Source of the DNA: an uncultured Veillonella sp.
Lineage (GTDB): Bacteria > Bacillota > Negativicutes > Veillonellales > Veillonellaceae
Length of the DNA stretch: 28,849 nucleotides
Assembly (NCBI GenBank): GCA_900549805.1
Contig: URPV01000012.1
Span: 1-28,849 of the forward strand
Reading direction: 5' to 3'
How positions within the stretch are numbered: the first letter of the stretch is position 1; each line of letters starts with the position of its first letter. Shown one piece after another: positions 22,394 to 28,849 of this stretch. The notes beneath the pieces are model-generated. The model did not search any database. It was not told where the DNA came from and worked only from the letters and a program-made list of their open reading frames with translations. A program made the position numbers and the translations under genes.

Positions 22394-23932
22394 TTACTCC
22401 ATCATACGATAGGCCATAGCTTCCGCTATATGGACCTTTTCTATACACTCACAGGCACCTAGATCAGCTATGGTCCTAGCCACTTTCAAAAGGCGATCAT
22501 AAGCCCTAGCTGACAAGTGGTAACGATTAAATAGACAGGCAACTAGATCTTTAGCTTCTTGATCCATAGAACAGAACTGGAGTACCTCCTTATGCCCCAT
22601 ATGTCCATTGCAATAATTTGAAGGAAGAGAAAGGTTCTGAAAGCGTTCTTTTTGAAGCGCTCTAGCACGTAAGACTCGTTGCAACATGGCCTCCGACGAA
22701 TACATTTCATCCTCCCTATGAGGCCCTTCTAATTCTTTTAAGCTAGGCCGTTTCACATAGACTTGTAAATCAATTCGATCTAAGATAGGGCCAGATAATT
22801 TCTGACTATAGCGATTAATCATACTAGAGCTACAGGTACAGGTTTTGTCTGGATCCCCATAATAGCCACAAGGACAAGGATTAGCTGCCATGATCAAGAT
22901 AGACTGGGCAGGAAAATCGTAGGACCCCTGCCCCTTGACTAGGTGCACAAAGCCTTTTTCCAAGGGTTGTCGTAAGGCCTCAATGGCAGCCCGAGAAAAT
23001 TCTGGAACCTCATCTAAAAATAAGACACCCCCATGGGCTAGGGTCAATTCTCCAGGCCTTAGAGGTACCCCGCCTCCTAGGAGGCCTACCAAGGTAGACG
23101 TGTGATGTGGGGCCCTAAAGGGTCTTACTTCCATTAATTGTCCATCTGCCAGAAGACCAGCAATATTATGGATCTTGGACAAGTTTAAAACCTCATCCAA
23201 GCCTAAAGGAGGTAAGATAGATGGAAGACGACTGGCTAACATAGTTTTTCCTCCACCGGGAGGCCCCTTGAGTAGAACATGATGAAATCCAGCTGCTGCA
23301 ATTTCCATGGCCCGTTTACCTTCAATTTGTCCTCGGACCTCTTTATAATCAGCTCCCCCATAGGATTGCTTTATATTTGGTTTACTAAGGGCCCGAGCCT
23401 CCTGTCCAGACTCTATTAGACCTACCAGAGTAGCTAAGTTCTTTTCTGAATAGACTCTTAGGCCCTGACATATAGCTGCTTCTTTTGCATTAGGTGGGCT
23501 CGTAACTAAGATGTCCTTAGAGACCGCTAGGCCAGCCAAGGCCATGCCTATGGTCCCTCTTACAGCCTTAATAGATCCATCTAAGGACAGCTCGCCAGAA
23601 AATAAGGCTCTACTTGCTAACAAGATTTCTTGTTCTTTTGTAAGTTTAAGCTGGCCTGTAGCTAGAAGAATAGCTATGGCTATAGGCAAGTCTAAAGAAG
23701 CCCCATCCTTACGAAGATCGGCAGGAGCCAAGTTAACTACTATGCGCCGTAGGGGAAAGAAAAAACCAGAATTGGACAGAGCCGCTCTCACCCGTTCACG
23801 AGCTTCTTTGACGGAAGTTGCAGGTAGGCCCACAATATCAAAGGCCGGTAATCCTTGGCTAATATCAACTTCAACCGCCACTAGGTGCCCGTCTAATCCA
23901 TCGATAGTAGCACCCCATACTTGTGCATACAT
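22394..23932 (-). CDS. comM: ComM/YifB family AAA+ ATPase (Mg-chelatase-like)
   Basis: In transformable Gram-negatives ComM is a hexameric helicase that extends branch migration during integration of donor DNA; the role in Bacillota is less studied. The protein is 512 residues. It has an N-terminal LonB-like S5 domain (GLPAFDIVGLPATSVKEARERV), Walker A GPPGGGKT (223-230), Walker B GGVLFLDE, and a Cys-rich insert CPCGYYGDPDKTCTC. A C-terminal Mg-chelatase-type domain follows. The ATG at 23932 is preferred because AGGAGG lies just upstream, within the yraN end. An in-frame ATG 18 bases earlier overlaps that ribosome site. It overlaps nothing downstream and is 4 bases from dprA. Confidence 0.93.
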   Translation of the reverse strand: MYAQVWGATIDGLDGHLVAVEVDISQGLPAFDIVGLPATSVKEARERVRAALSNSGFFFPLRRIVVNLAPADLRKDGASLDLPIAIAILLATGQLKLTKEQEILLASRALFSGELSLDGSIKAVRGTIGMALAGLAVSKDILVTSPPNAKEAAICQGLRVYSEKNLATLVGLIESGQEARALSKPNIKQSYGGADYKEVRGQIEGKRAMEIAAAGFHHVLLKGPPGGGKTMLASRLPSILPPLGLDEVLNLSKIHNIAGLLADGQLMEVRPFRAPHHTSTLVGLLGGGVPLRPGELTLAHGGVLFLDEVPEFSRAAIEALRQPLEKGFVHLVKGQGSYDFPAQSILIMAANPCPCGYYGDPDKTCTCSSSMINRYSQKLSGPILDRIDLQVYVKRPSLKELEGPHREDEMYSSEAMLQRVLRARALQKERFQNLSLPSNYCNGHMGHKEVLQFCSMDQEAKDLVACLFNRYHLSARAYDRLLKVARTIADLGACECIEKVHIAEAMAYRMME

Positions 23933-23940
23933 AGAACCTC

Positions 23941-24303
23941 CTAAAAACAACCTTCCATATGAGATAGAGATAGATCGTGTGGACCTACTTTATAGATTTC
24001 TACCACATCAAAAGATAGGTCATAATCCTTAAAATAAGCTTGCCCTTGGTCCTGTAAAAATAATTGAGCCGCTCGTTTAATATGCTTTTGTTTGCGATAG
24101 TCTACCGCCTCACAAGGACGGCCATAAGTCATTGAAGTCCTAGTCTTTACCTCAATAAAGTGAAGTGCCCCCATGTAAGAAGCCACCACATCTAACTCGC
24201 CCAGAGGTGTCCTATAATTTAAAGCTATGATTCTGTACCCTAAGCGAGTCAAATAACGAACAGCCTGTTCCTCACCCCAGGCCCCTAATTCCTGATTATT
24301 CAT
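23941..24303 (-). CDS. yraN: YraN/UPF0102 endonuclease-fold protein
   Basis: The 120-residue protein matches the UPF0102 family: GAWGEEQAVRYLTRLGYRI at the start, then GELDVVA and FIEVKTRT, the D-ExK residues of a restriction-endonuclease-like fold, and AVDYRKQKHIKRAAQLFL. The biological role is not firmly known; relatives near dprA and comM suggest a part in DNA processing. The ATG has AAGGAG seven bases upstream. It heads the yraN-comM-dprA-topA-trmFO run. No convincing promoter was seen before it. Confidence 0.9.
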   Translation of the reverse strand: MNNQELGAWGEEQAVRYLTRLGYRIIALNYRTPLGELDVVASYMGALHFIEVKTRTSMTYGRPCEAVDYRKQKHIKRAAQLFLQDQGQAYFKDYDLSFDVVEIYKVGPHDLSLSHMEGCF

Positions 24304-24392
24304 AAGTATCTCCTTATCCTTTTCACCTATACGCTTAGGCTATACGTTTAGCCTAGTCCTTAAAACGGGTCAGTAAAAGACCTAAGCTTGCA

Positions 24393-24430
24393 CCATTGAT
24401 GTTAGGATTACCCCATTAGTGTTAAGATAG
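24393..24430. repeat. Two imperfect direct repeats upstream of yraN
   Basis: CCATTGATGTTAGGATTA (24393-24410) and CCATTAGTGTTAAGATAG (24413-24430) share 13 of 18 positions and start exactly 20 bases apart, two turns of the helix. They could be paired protein-binding sites controlling the yraN-comM-dprA run. The rest of the gap 24304-24480 shows only a small inverted repeat (TAGGCTA / TAGCCTA near 24333-24353). Chance is possible. Confidence 0.3.
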
Positions 24431-24482
24431 CAAGCCTTGGAATAAATCAATCACTACTAGTAATATGAACGTAAGAATAGAA

Positions 24483-24519
24483 AAAGAGCCCCCTACCTAG
24501 TACAAGGTAGGGGCTCTTT
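24483..24519 (-). terminator. Terminator after rnhB
   Basis: AAAGAGCCCCCTACCT pairs with AGGTAGGGGCTCTTT with one bulged C. On the minus strand it starts right at the rnhB stop and ends in a U-run. Confidence 0.88.
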
Positions 24520-25359
24520 CTAGTCTTCTAATCCCTTAACCATGGATTTAATGGGTTCAAAGGACCGCCTATGAAGGGGGGTGATTCCTTGATTGATCAA
24601 GGCCTCTTTATGAAGTTCCGTGTAGTAGCCCTTGTGTATAGCAAAACCAAAGCCTGGATACTCCTTGTCCATGTCTTTCATATATCGGTCTCGAGTTACC
24701 TTAGCAATGATGGAGGCCGCTGCAATATTAGCAGACTTGGCATCCCCCTTAACAAGGGATTCAACAGGACAAGTTAAGTCTGGTAATTTCATAGCATCTA
24801 CCATGACTGCTTCAGCTGGTACCGATAAGGTGCTAACTGCCTCGTACATAGCCTGGCGGGTAGCTTCATAGATATTGAGAGCATCAATTTTATGTCGATC
24901 ATAGGAAACGCAAGATACAGCTAGGGCAAGATCAATAATTTGATCATAGAGCTCTTCTCGCTTCTTTTCAGATAGCTTTTTAGAGTCATTAAGGCCAGGA
25001 ATAAAGGTATAAGGAGGCAAAATAACAGCGGCTACTGTCACAGGGCCAGCAATGGGACCTCGACCGACCTCATCTACGCCAGCCACTTGCATTATCCCTT
25101 GCCTATAATAGATGCCTTCGTAATCATACATAGCATGAATTCGTTCATACTCTTGGCGCATCTTTTCCTGTCTTTTATCGTAGGAGGCTACTAATTTTTG
25201 AACAGAGGTCCTTTCATCTTGACGTATATAGGTCAAAATATCCTGGTCTACCACCTCTTGTCCCAAGAGTACCTTTATATCCCCTACCTTTAATTTCTTT
25301 ACGTCTTCAGGCAATAGGTTCATACCTTCGCTAGTAGGACTATTTACTTTCGGTAACAT
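24520..25359 (-). CDS. rnhB: Ribonuclease HII
   Basis: RNase HII removes ribonucleotides from DNA and RNA primers. The 279-residue protein has the DEVGRGP catalytic motif (D96, E97), VDAMKLPDL and the late HKGYYTELHKEAL block. The first 88 residues form the extra N-terminal domain found in Bacillota RNase HII (RTSVQKLVASY is typical). The ATG at 25359 is chosen for GGAGGA six bases upstream. A later in-frame ATG at 25323 has only a weak site. The start overlaps rbgA by 20 bp, implying coupled translation. Confidence 0.96.
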   Translation of the reverse strand: MLPKVNSPTSEGMNLLPEDVKKLKVGDIKVLLGQEVVDQDILTYIRQDERTSVQKLVASYDKRQEKMRQEYERIHAMYDYEGIYYRQGIMQVAGVDEVGRGPIAGPVTVAAVILPPYTFIPGLNDSKKLSEKKREELYDQIIDLALAVSCVSYDRHKIDALNIYEATRQAMYEAVSTLSVPAEAVMVDAMKLPDLTCPVESLVKGDAKSANIAAASIIAKVTRDRYMKDMDKEYPGFGFAIHKGYYTELHKEALINQGITPLHRRSFEPIKSMVKGLED

Positions 25360-26245
25360 GGTCTTCCTCCACTAGATAGGGTTCTTCATCCACCTTATCA
25401 AAGGATAGCAATCCCCACTTGCCATTACGGTAATCAGCTAAGACGATACGACGGGCCTTATCTAGGTCTACATGACCACCCTTAACAAGGCACCCCCGTC
25501 GACGACCAATGGCTTCTAAGGCCACCATAGGATCTGTCATTTCCTCTGCTTGTAACTTAAATCGGTCTACTAAGACATCAGGATGTTTTTCTAGCATATA
25601 GGAAAGAAGATGGCCCATAACCGTTTCCGAGTCGTAAACATCGTCAGAAATAGATCCCGTAATAGCTAAACGCATGGCTGCCCGTTGGTCCTCTAATTTA
25701 GGCCAGAGGATGCCTGGTGTATCCAGTAGTTCCAAGGATTTGCCAATCCGCACCCATTGTTGGCCCCGTGTATGACCTGCCTTATCAGCAGTCCTTGTAG
25801 CAGCAGTGCCTGCCAATTTATTGATTAAGGTGGATTTACCTACATTAGGGATCCCTAAAATAATAGTTCGTACAGACCGGGTCCGAATTCCTTTAGCCAC
25901 CCACTTATCAATAATAGGTTTAGCCAAATTTTGAACGGCTGTAATCAATTGTTTTTGACCACGACCAGATATGGAGTCCATCATAACAACAGTTTTTCCT
26001 TGTTCCCTAAAATGGTTAACCCATTCCTTAGTCTCCTTAGGGTCTGCCAGGTCTGTTTTATTTAGAATGACTACATGGGGCTTGTTACCTGCCAGCTCAG
26101 AGATAACTGGATTAGATGAAGAGTTAGGAATCCGTGCATCCAATAGTTCGATGACTACGTCTACCTTCTTAATATGCTCTTGAATCATGCGGGTCGCCTT
26201 GGCCATGTGCCCAGGGAACCAGTGTACAATCGGTGAATCGCCCAT
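25340..26245 (-). CDS. rbgA: Ribosome biogenesis GTPase RbgA (YlqF)
   Basis: RbgA is a circularly permuted GTPase needed for late assembly of the 50S subunit. The 301-residue protein shows the permuted motif order G4 NKTD (62-65), G1 GIPNVGKST (131-139), then G3 DTPG (175-178), with WFPGHMAKA at the N-terminus and a C-terminal RNA-binding helical domain. AAAGGA precedes the ATG. It sits between rplS and rnhB as in Bacillus subtilis and has its own promoter. Confidence 0.96.
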   Translation of the reverse strand: MGDSPIVHWFPGHMAKATRMIQEHIKKVDVVIELLDARIPNSSSNPVISELAGNKPHVVILNKTDLADPKETKEWVNHFREQGKTVVMMDSISGRGQKQLITAVQNLAKPIIDKWVAKGIRTRSVRTIILGIPNVGKSTLINKLAGTAATRTADKAGHTRGQQWVRIGKSLELLDTPGILWPKLEDQRAAMRLAITGSISDDVYDSETVMGHLLSYMLEKHPDVLVDRFKLQAEEMTDPMVALEAIGRRRGCLVKGGHVDLDKARRIVLADYRNGKWGLLSFDKVDEEPYLVEEDHVTESK

Positions 26246-26299
26246 CTCTATCCTTTCTTAGCTCCTGATTAGAACTAGAAACTAGTATGCTAATACAAG

Positions 26300-26328
26300 C
26301 TTATATAAATAATTAGTCTTAATTTCAA
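26300..26328 (-). promoter_or_regulatory. Promoter of rbgA-rnhB
   Basis: On the minus strand TTGAAA and TATAAG are 17 bases apart, about 55 bases before the rbgA start and downstream of the rplS terminator. Confidence 0.65.
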
Positions 26329-26403
26329 TGAAACTATATAAGAAATAATAAACTTTCCAATTTAATCTTTGGCCTTATTATCTCATCTCTTGCTTTTATA
26401 GGC

Positions 26404-26435
26404 AAAAATAAAAGGCTGCTCGAAAGCAGCCTTTT
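26404..26435 (-). terminator. Terminator after rplS
   Basis: On the minus strand AAAGGCTGCT pairs with AGCAGCCTTT around a TTCG loop, followed by TATTTTT. It begins 8 bases after the rplS stop. Confidence 0.93.
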
Positions 26436-26442
26436 ATCAGGA

Positions 26443-26784
26443 TTAGCGTTTTTCGCGAATACGAGCAGCTTTACCTGTGAGGTTACGCAAGTAGTACAAT
26501 TTAGCACGACGAACGATACCACGACGCAAGAGGTCGATTTTTTCAAGACGTGGGGAATGTACAGGGAATGTACGTTCTACACCAACGCCAGAAGCAATAC
26601 GGCGAACTGTGAAGGTTTCACGGATGCCGCCACCTTGGCGTTTAATAACCAAGCCTTCGAACATTTGGATACGTTCACGGGAACCTTCGACAACTTTTAC
26701 GTGTACACGTACTGTGTCGCCGGCACGGAAGTCAGGAATGTCAGAACGAAGTTGTTCTTGTTCGAGTACGTTAATAATGTTCAT
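26443..26784 (-). CDS. rplS: 50S ribosomal protein L19
   Basis: L19 lies at the 30S-50S interface. The 113-residue protein contains family blocks DIPDFRAGDTVRVHVKV, RIQMFEGLVIKRQGGG, ETFTVRRIASGVGVERTFP and RRAKLYYLRNLTGKAARI. The ATG is preceded by AGGAGGAAAC. It has its own promoter and terminator and a structured leader that may serve autoregulation. Confidence 0.98.
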   Translation of the reverse strand: MNIINVLEQEQLRSDIPDFRAGDTVRVHVKVVEGSRERIQMFEGLVIKRQGGGIRETFTVRRIASGVGVERTFPVHSPRLEKIDLLRRGIVRRAKLYYLRNLTGKAARIREKR

Positions 26785-26800
26785 GTTTCCTCCTAATTGC

Positions 26801-26850
26801 GACGTTCATAACTCACACCTTATGAGCAGCGGACCGTCCCCAATAACGTC
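26801..26850 (-). ncRNA. Probable L19-type ribosomal protein leader upstream of rplS
   Basis: The transcript is expected to begin close to GACGTT, which can pair with AACGTC 38 bases later, closing a domain that holds a small hairpin (GGA/TCC) and a second one (CTCA/TGAG or CATAA/TTATG). It ends 16 bases before the rplS start. L19 leaders that repress their own mRNA are known upstream of rplS in Bacillota. The match here rests on position and pairing only. Confidence 0.45.
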
Positions 26851-26853
26851 AGT

Positions 26854-26883
26854 ATTATATCAGAAGTAAAGCTCTTACAACAA
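26854..26883 (-). promoter_or_regulatory. Promoter of rplS
   Basis: A perfect TATAAT on the minus strand (26854-26859) with TTGTTG 18 bases upstream. The start point falls just before the leader element. Confidence 0.65.
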
Positions 26884-26988
26884 GTCTTTTTTCAATTAAA
26901 TTATTATTTTTACATTACAGTAATAACTGCATTGCTCTATATCATAGACACCTAATGAAAGGCTAGAAAGATCTATTAAGAGCTTATA

Positions 26989-28849
26989 TTATTTTAAAGC
27001 GGATACATCGCCGATGGCATACATCACTTCATAGGCAAGGCGTACCAATTGGAGACGATTGTTCTTAATGACTTCGTCCTTATCCATAATCATAACATCA
27101 TCAAAGAATTTGTTAATAGCTGGAACAAGGGTTTGCGGAAGTGCAACCACCTTAACATAATCCCGATTATTCCAAGCCGCTTGCGACTCATTATAAGCTG
27201 TGAGAGCAACTTTATAGAGGGCCTTACCGGCTTCTTCCTTAAGGAGGGATTCATCCACCTTGGTGTAATCCAAATCCTTAACCAAGTTATAAATCCGCGT
27301 ATAAGCCTGTACCAATTCTTCATTTTGATCGATTCGGTTATCCATAAGGGCTGTAACCAAGCCTTCTGCATCAGCCACGGTGGCAGACTCATTAGACAAG
27401 ACCAGATCAATCACATCATGTGGAATGTGACGGTCCAAGAAGATATTTTTCAAACGCAAGATAAAGAAGTCTCGAACCTGCTTAACCAATTCGTCTTGCT
27501 TGTCTTCAGGAACATGCAATAATTGAGCTGCCTTCTTAGCCAAATCTACCATGGAAATATCCCAATTAGAGCTTAGAAGGATATTTAAGATGCCGATAGT
27601 TTGACGGCGTAAGGCATAAGGGTCTTGAGATCCTGTTGGAATCAAGCCCCGAGAGAAGGTAGCTACGATATTATCTACCTTATCAATGATGGACAAAACC
27701 TTACCAGCTTCTGTTTCTGGCAAGATATCACCTGCAAACCGTGGCAAGTATTGTTCAAAGATTGCTTCAGCTACTTCAGGAGATTCTCCATCCAAGAGGG
27801 CGTATTGTTTCCCCATTTCACCTTGCAATTCGGTAAATTCAGTAACCATCCCTGTCGTTAGGTCTGTCTTAGCCAATTCAGTAGCACGTTCCAAAGCCAC
27901 TTGAGCATCTTCGTGAAGTTCTACTTGGTCTGCAAAGAATTTTCCTAATTCTAAAAGGCGAGCGGTCTTATCGGCCAAGTTACCCAACCCTTCTTGGAAT
28001 ACGATTTTCTTCAAGCCTTCTTGGCGATCAACCAAAGATTTCTTGCGGTCTTCATTAAAGAAGAACTTAGCATCATCCAAACGTGCCCGAAGTACCCGTT
28101 CATTACCATGCTGTACCACTTCCAAGGACTTTTCATCCCCATTTCGAACAGTGAGGAACATATTGAGAAGCTTTCCTTCCTTATCCACCATTGGGAAGTA
28201 GCGTTGGTGATCCTTCATAGGTGTCACAATAGCAGCATCAGGCAATTCTAGATAGGATGCATCGAATTGACCACATAGGGCTGTTGGCCATTCTACAAGG
28301 AAGGTTATTTCATCCAAGAGATCCTCATCCCACAAGATAGTGGCACCCTTCTCATCGGCAATGGCTTGCAATTGGTCTTGAATCACTTGGCGGCGTTTGT
28401 TTTGATCTACCATAACAAAGTTAGCTTCCATGGCATCCATATACTCATTAGCATGATTGATCGTGATGGATTCTTGGCCCAAGAATCGATGGCCACGGGA
28501 TTGCTTACCAGATTGTACAGTAGCAAATTCTACAGGAATAACTTGGTCATCTAGAAGAGCCACCATCCAACGAAGAGGGCGGACAAATTTATCATCCAAG
28601 TTAGCCCAGTGCATGGATTTACCAAAAGAGAGGCCTGTAATGAAGGACGGCAAGGTTGCTTTCAATACATCTTCTGCCTGTAAACCTTTTGTAGTGGTAG
28701 TGGCATAGATATAACCATCCTGTGTTACCAAATCCCCTACATCGAGCCCCTTGCCCTTAGCAAAACCAATAGCAGCCTTAGTTGGGTTTCCGTCCTTATC
28801 AAAAGCGATTTGAACAGAAGGCCCTTTGTGCTCTTCTGTCACATCATCA
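26989..28849 (-). CDS. glyS: Glycyl-tRNA synthetase beta subunit (5' end beyond window)
   Basis: GlyS is the beta chain of the bacterial alpha2-beta2 glycyl-tRNA synthetase. The frame is open to the window edge, where it reads DDVTEEHKGPSVQIAFDKDGNPTKAAIGFA. That matches a block 60-80 residues into GlyS, so the true start is outside and the GTG at 28842 is internal. Other family blocks seen are MKDHQRYFP, RVLRARLDDAKFFF, LQGEMGKQYA and GSQDPYALRRQTIGI. The C-terminus ends DVSALK. About 620 of roughly 690 residues are present. glyQ would be expected just upstream, off the window. No clear terminator follows; the rplS promoter lies about 105 bases downstream. Confidence 0.95.
   Translation of the reverse strand, partial: DDVTEEHKGPSVQIAFDKDGNPTKAAIGFAKGKGLDVGDLVTQDGYIYATTTTKGLQAEDVLKATLPSFITGLSFGKSMHWANLDDKFVRPLRWMVALLDDQVIPVEFATVQSGKQSRGHRFLGQESITINHANEYMDAMEANFVMVDQNKRRQVIQDQLQAIADEKGATILWDEDLLDEITFLVEWPTALCGQFDASYLELPDAAIVTPMKDHQRYFPMVDKEGKLLNMFLTVRNGDEKSLEVVQHGNERVLRARLDDAKFFFNEDRKKSLVDRQEGLKKIVFQEGLGNLADKTARLLELGKFFADQVELHEDAQVALERATELAKTDLTTGMVTEFTELQGEMGKQYALLDGESPEVAEAIFEQYLPRFAGDILPETEAGKVLSIIDKVDNIVATFSRGLIPTGSQDPYALRRQTIGILNILLSSNWDISMVDLAKKAAQLLHVPEDKQDELVKQVRDFFILRLKNIFLDRHIPHDVIDLVLSNESATVADAEGLVTALMDNRIDQNEELVQAYTRIYNLVKDLDYTKVDESLLKEEAGKALYKVALTAYNESQAAWNNRDYVKVVALPQTLVPAINKFFDDVMIMDKDEVIKNNRLQLVRLAYEVMYAIGDVSALK

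Noticed and set aside
26885..26988. A terminator downstream of glyS
   Set aside because: Only a short CAGTAATAACTG inverted repeat with no GC-rich stem or U-run was found.

Overview
This looks like an ordinary, gene-dense stretch of chromosome from a low-GC Gram-positive (Bacillota). PolC-type replicative polymerase, the rplS-rbgA-rnhB-yraN-comM-dprA-topA-trmFO gene order and classic Shine-Dalgarno sites all point there. The absence of sporulation genes and the general character of the proteins suggest a member of the Negativicutes, possibly Veillonella. That placement is inference and was not tested by any search. No gap between genes exceeds about 220 bp, and no tRNA, rRNA, CRISPR array, prophage or insertion sequence was seen.

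Layout: 1-1500, minus strand, is the head of a riboflavin biosynthesis operon (ribD, then the start of ribE) behind an FMN riboswitch with its own terminator. A divergent nitroreductase (1590-2264) lies across a shared promoter region that holds a near-perfect PerR-type box. 2352-9702, minus strand, is one tight cluster, comEA-comEC-holA-polC, joining DNA uptake to replication. Its polC reading frame is broken near 4570-4590 and the encoded polymerase lacks the usual inserted exonuclease domain. 9843-11075 is a plus-strand M29 aminopeptidase that faces a dCMP deaminase (comEB-like, 11280-11759). 11824-14292 is leuS. 14435-16351 is a secreted GH18-type protein with a charged coiled coil and a hexapeptide-repeat tail, divergent from lgt (16465-17325).

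17533-24303, minus strand, is the conserved cluster yraN-comM-dprA-topA-trmFO. 24520-26245 holds rnhB and rbgA with overlapping ends, 26443-26784 is rplS with a probable autoregulatory leader, and 26989 to the window edge is glyS, whose 5' end is cut off.

Six genes with links to natural transformation or DNA processing (comEA, comEC, comEB-like, dprA, comM, yraN) fall within about 15 kb. Around them are replication and nucleic-acid maintenance genes (polC, holA, topA, rnhB) and translation genes (leuS, glyS, rplS, rbgA, trmFO). Intergenic regions of roughly 200 bp (11076-11279, 17326-17532, 24304-24519, 26246-26442, 26785-26988) hold terminators, promoters and the leader elements listed. Beyond those nothing coding was seen in them. 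I did not find a clearly new biological system. The points most worth a second look are the exonuclease-less, frame-broken polC, the ComEC with no recognisable metallo-beta-lactamase active site, and the PerR-like box.
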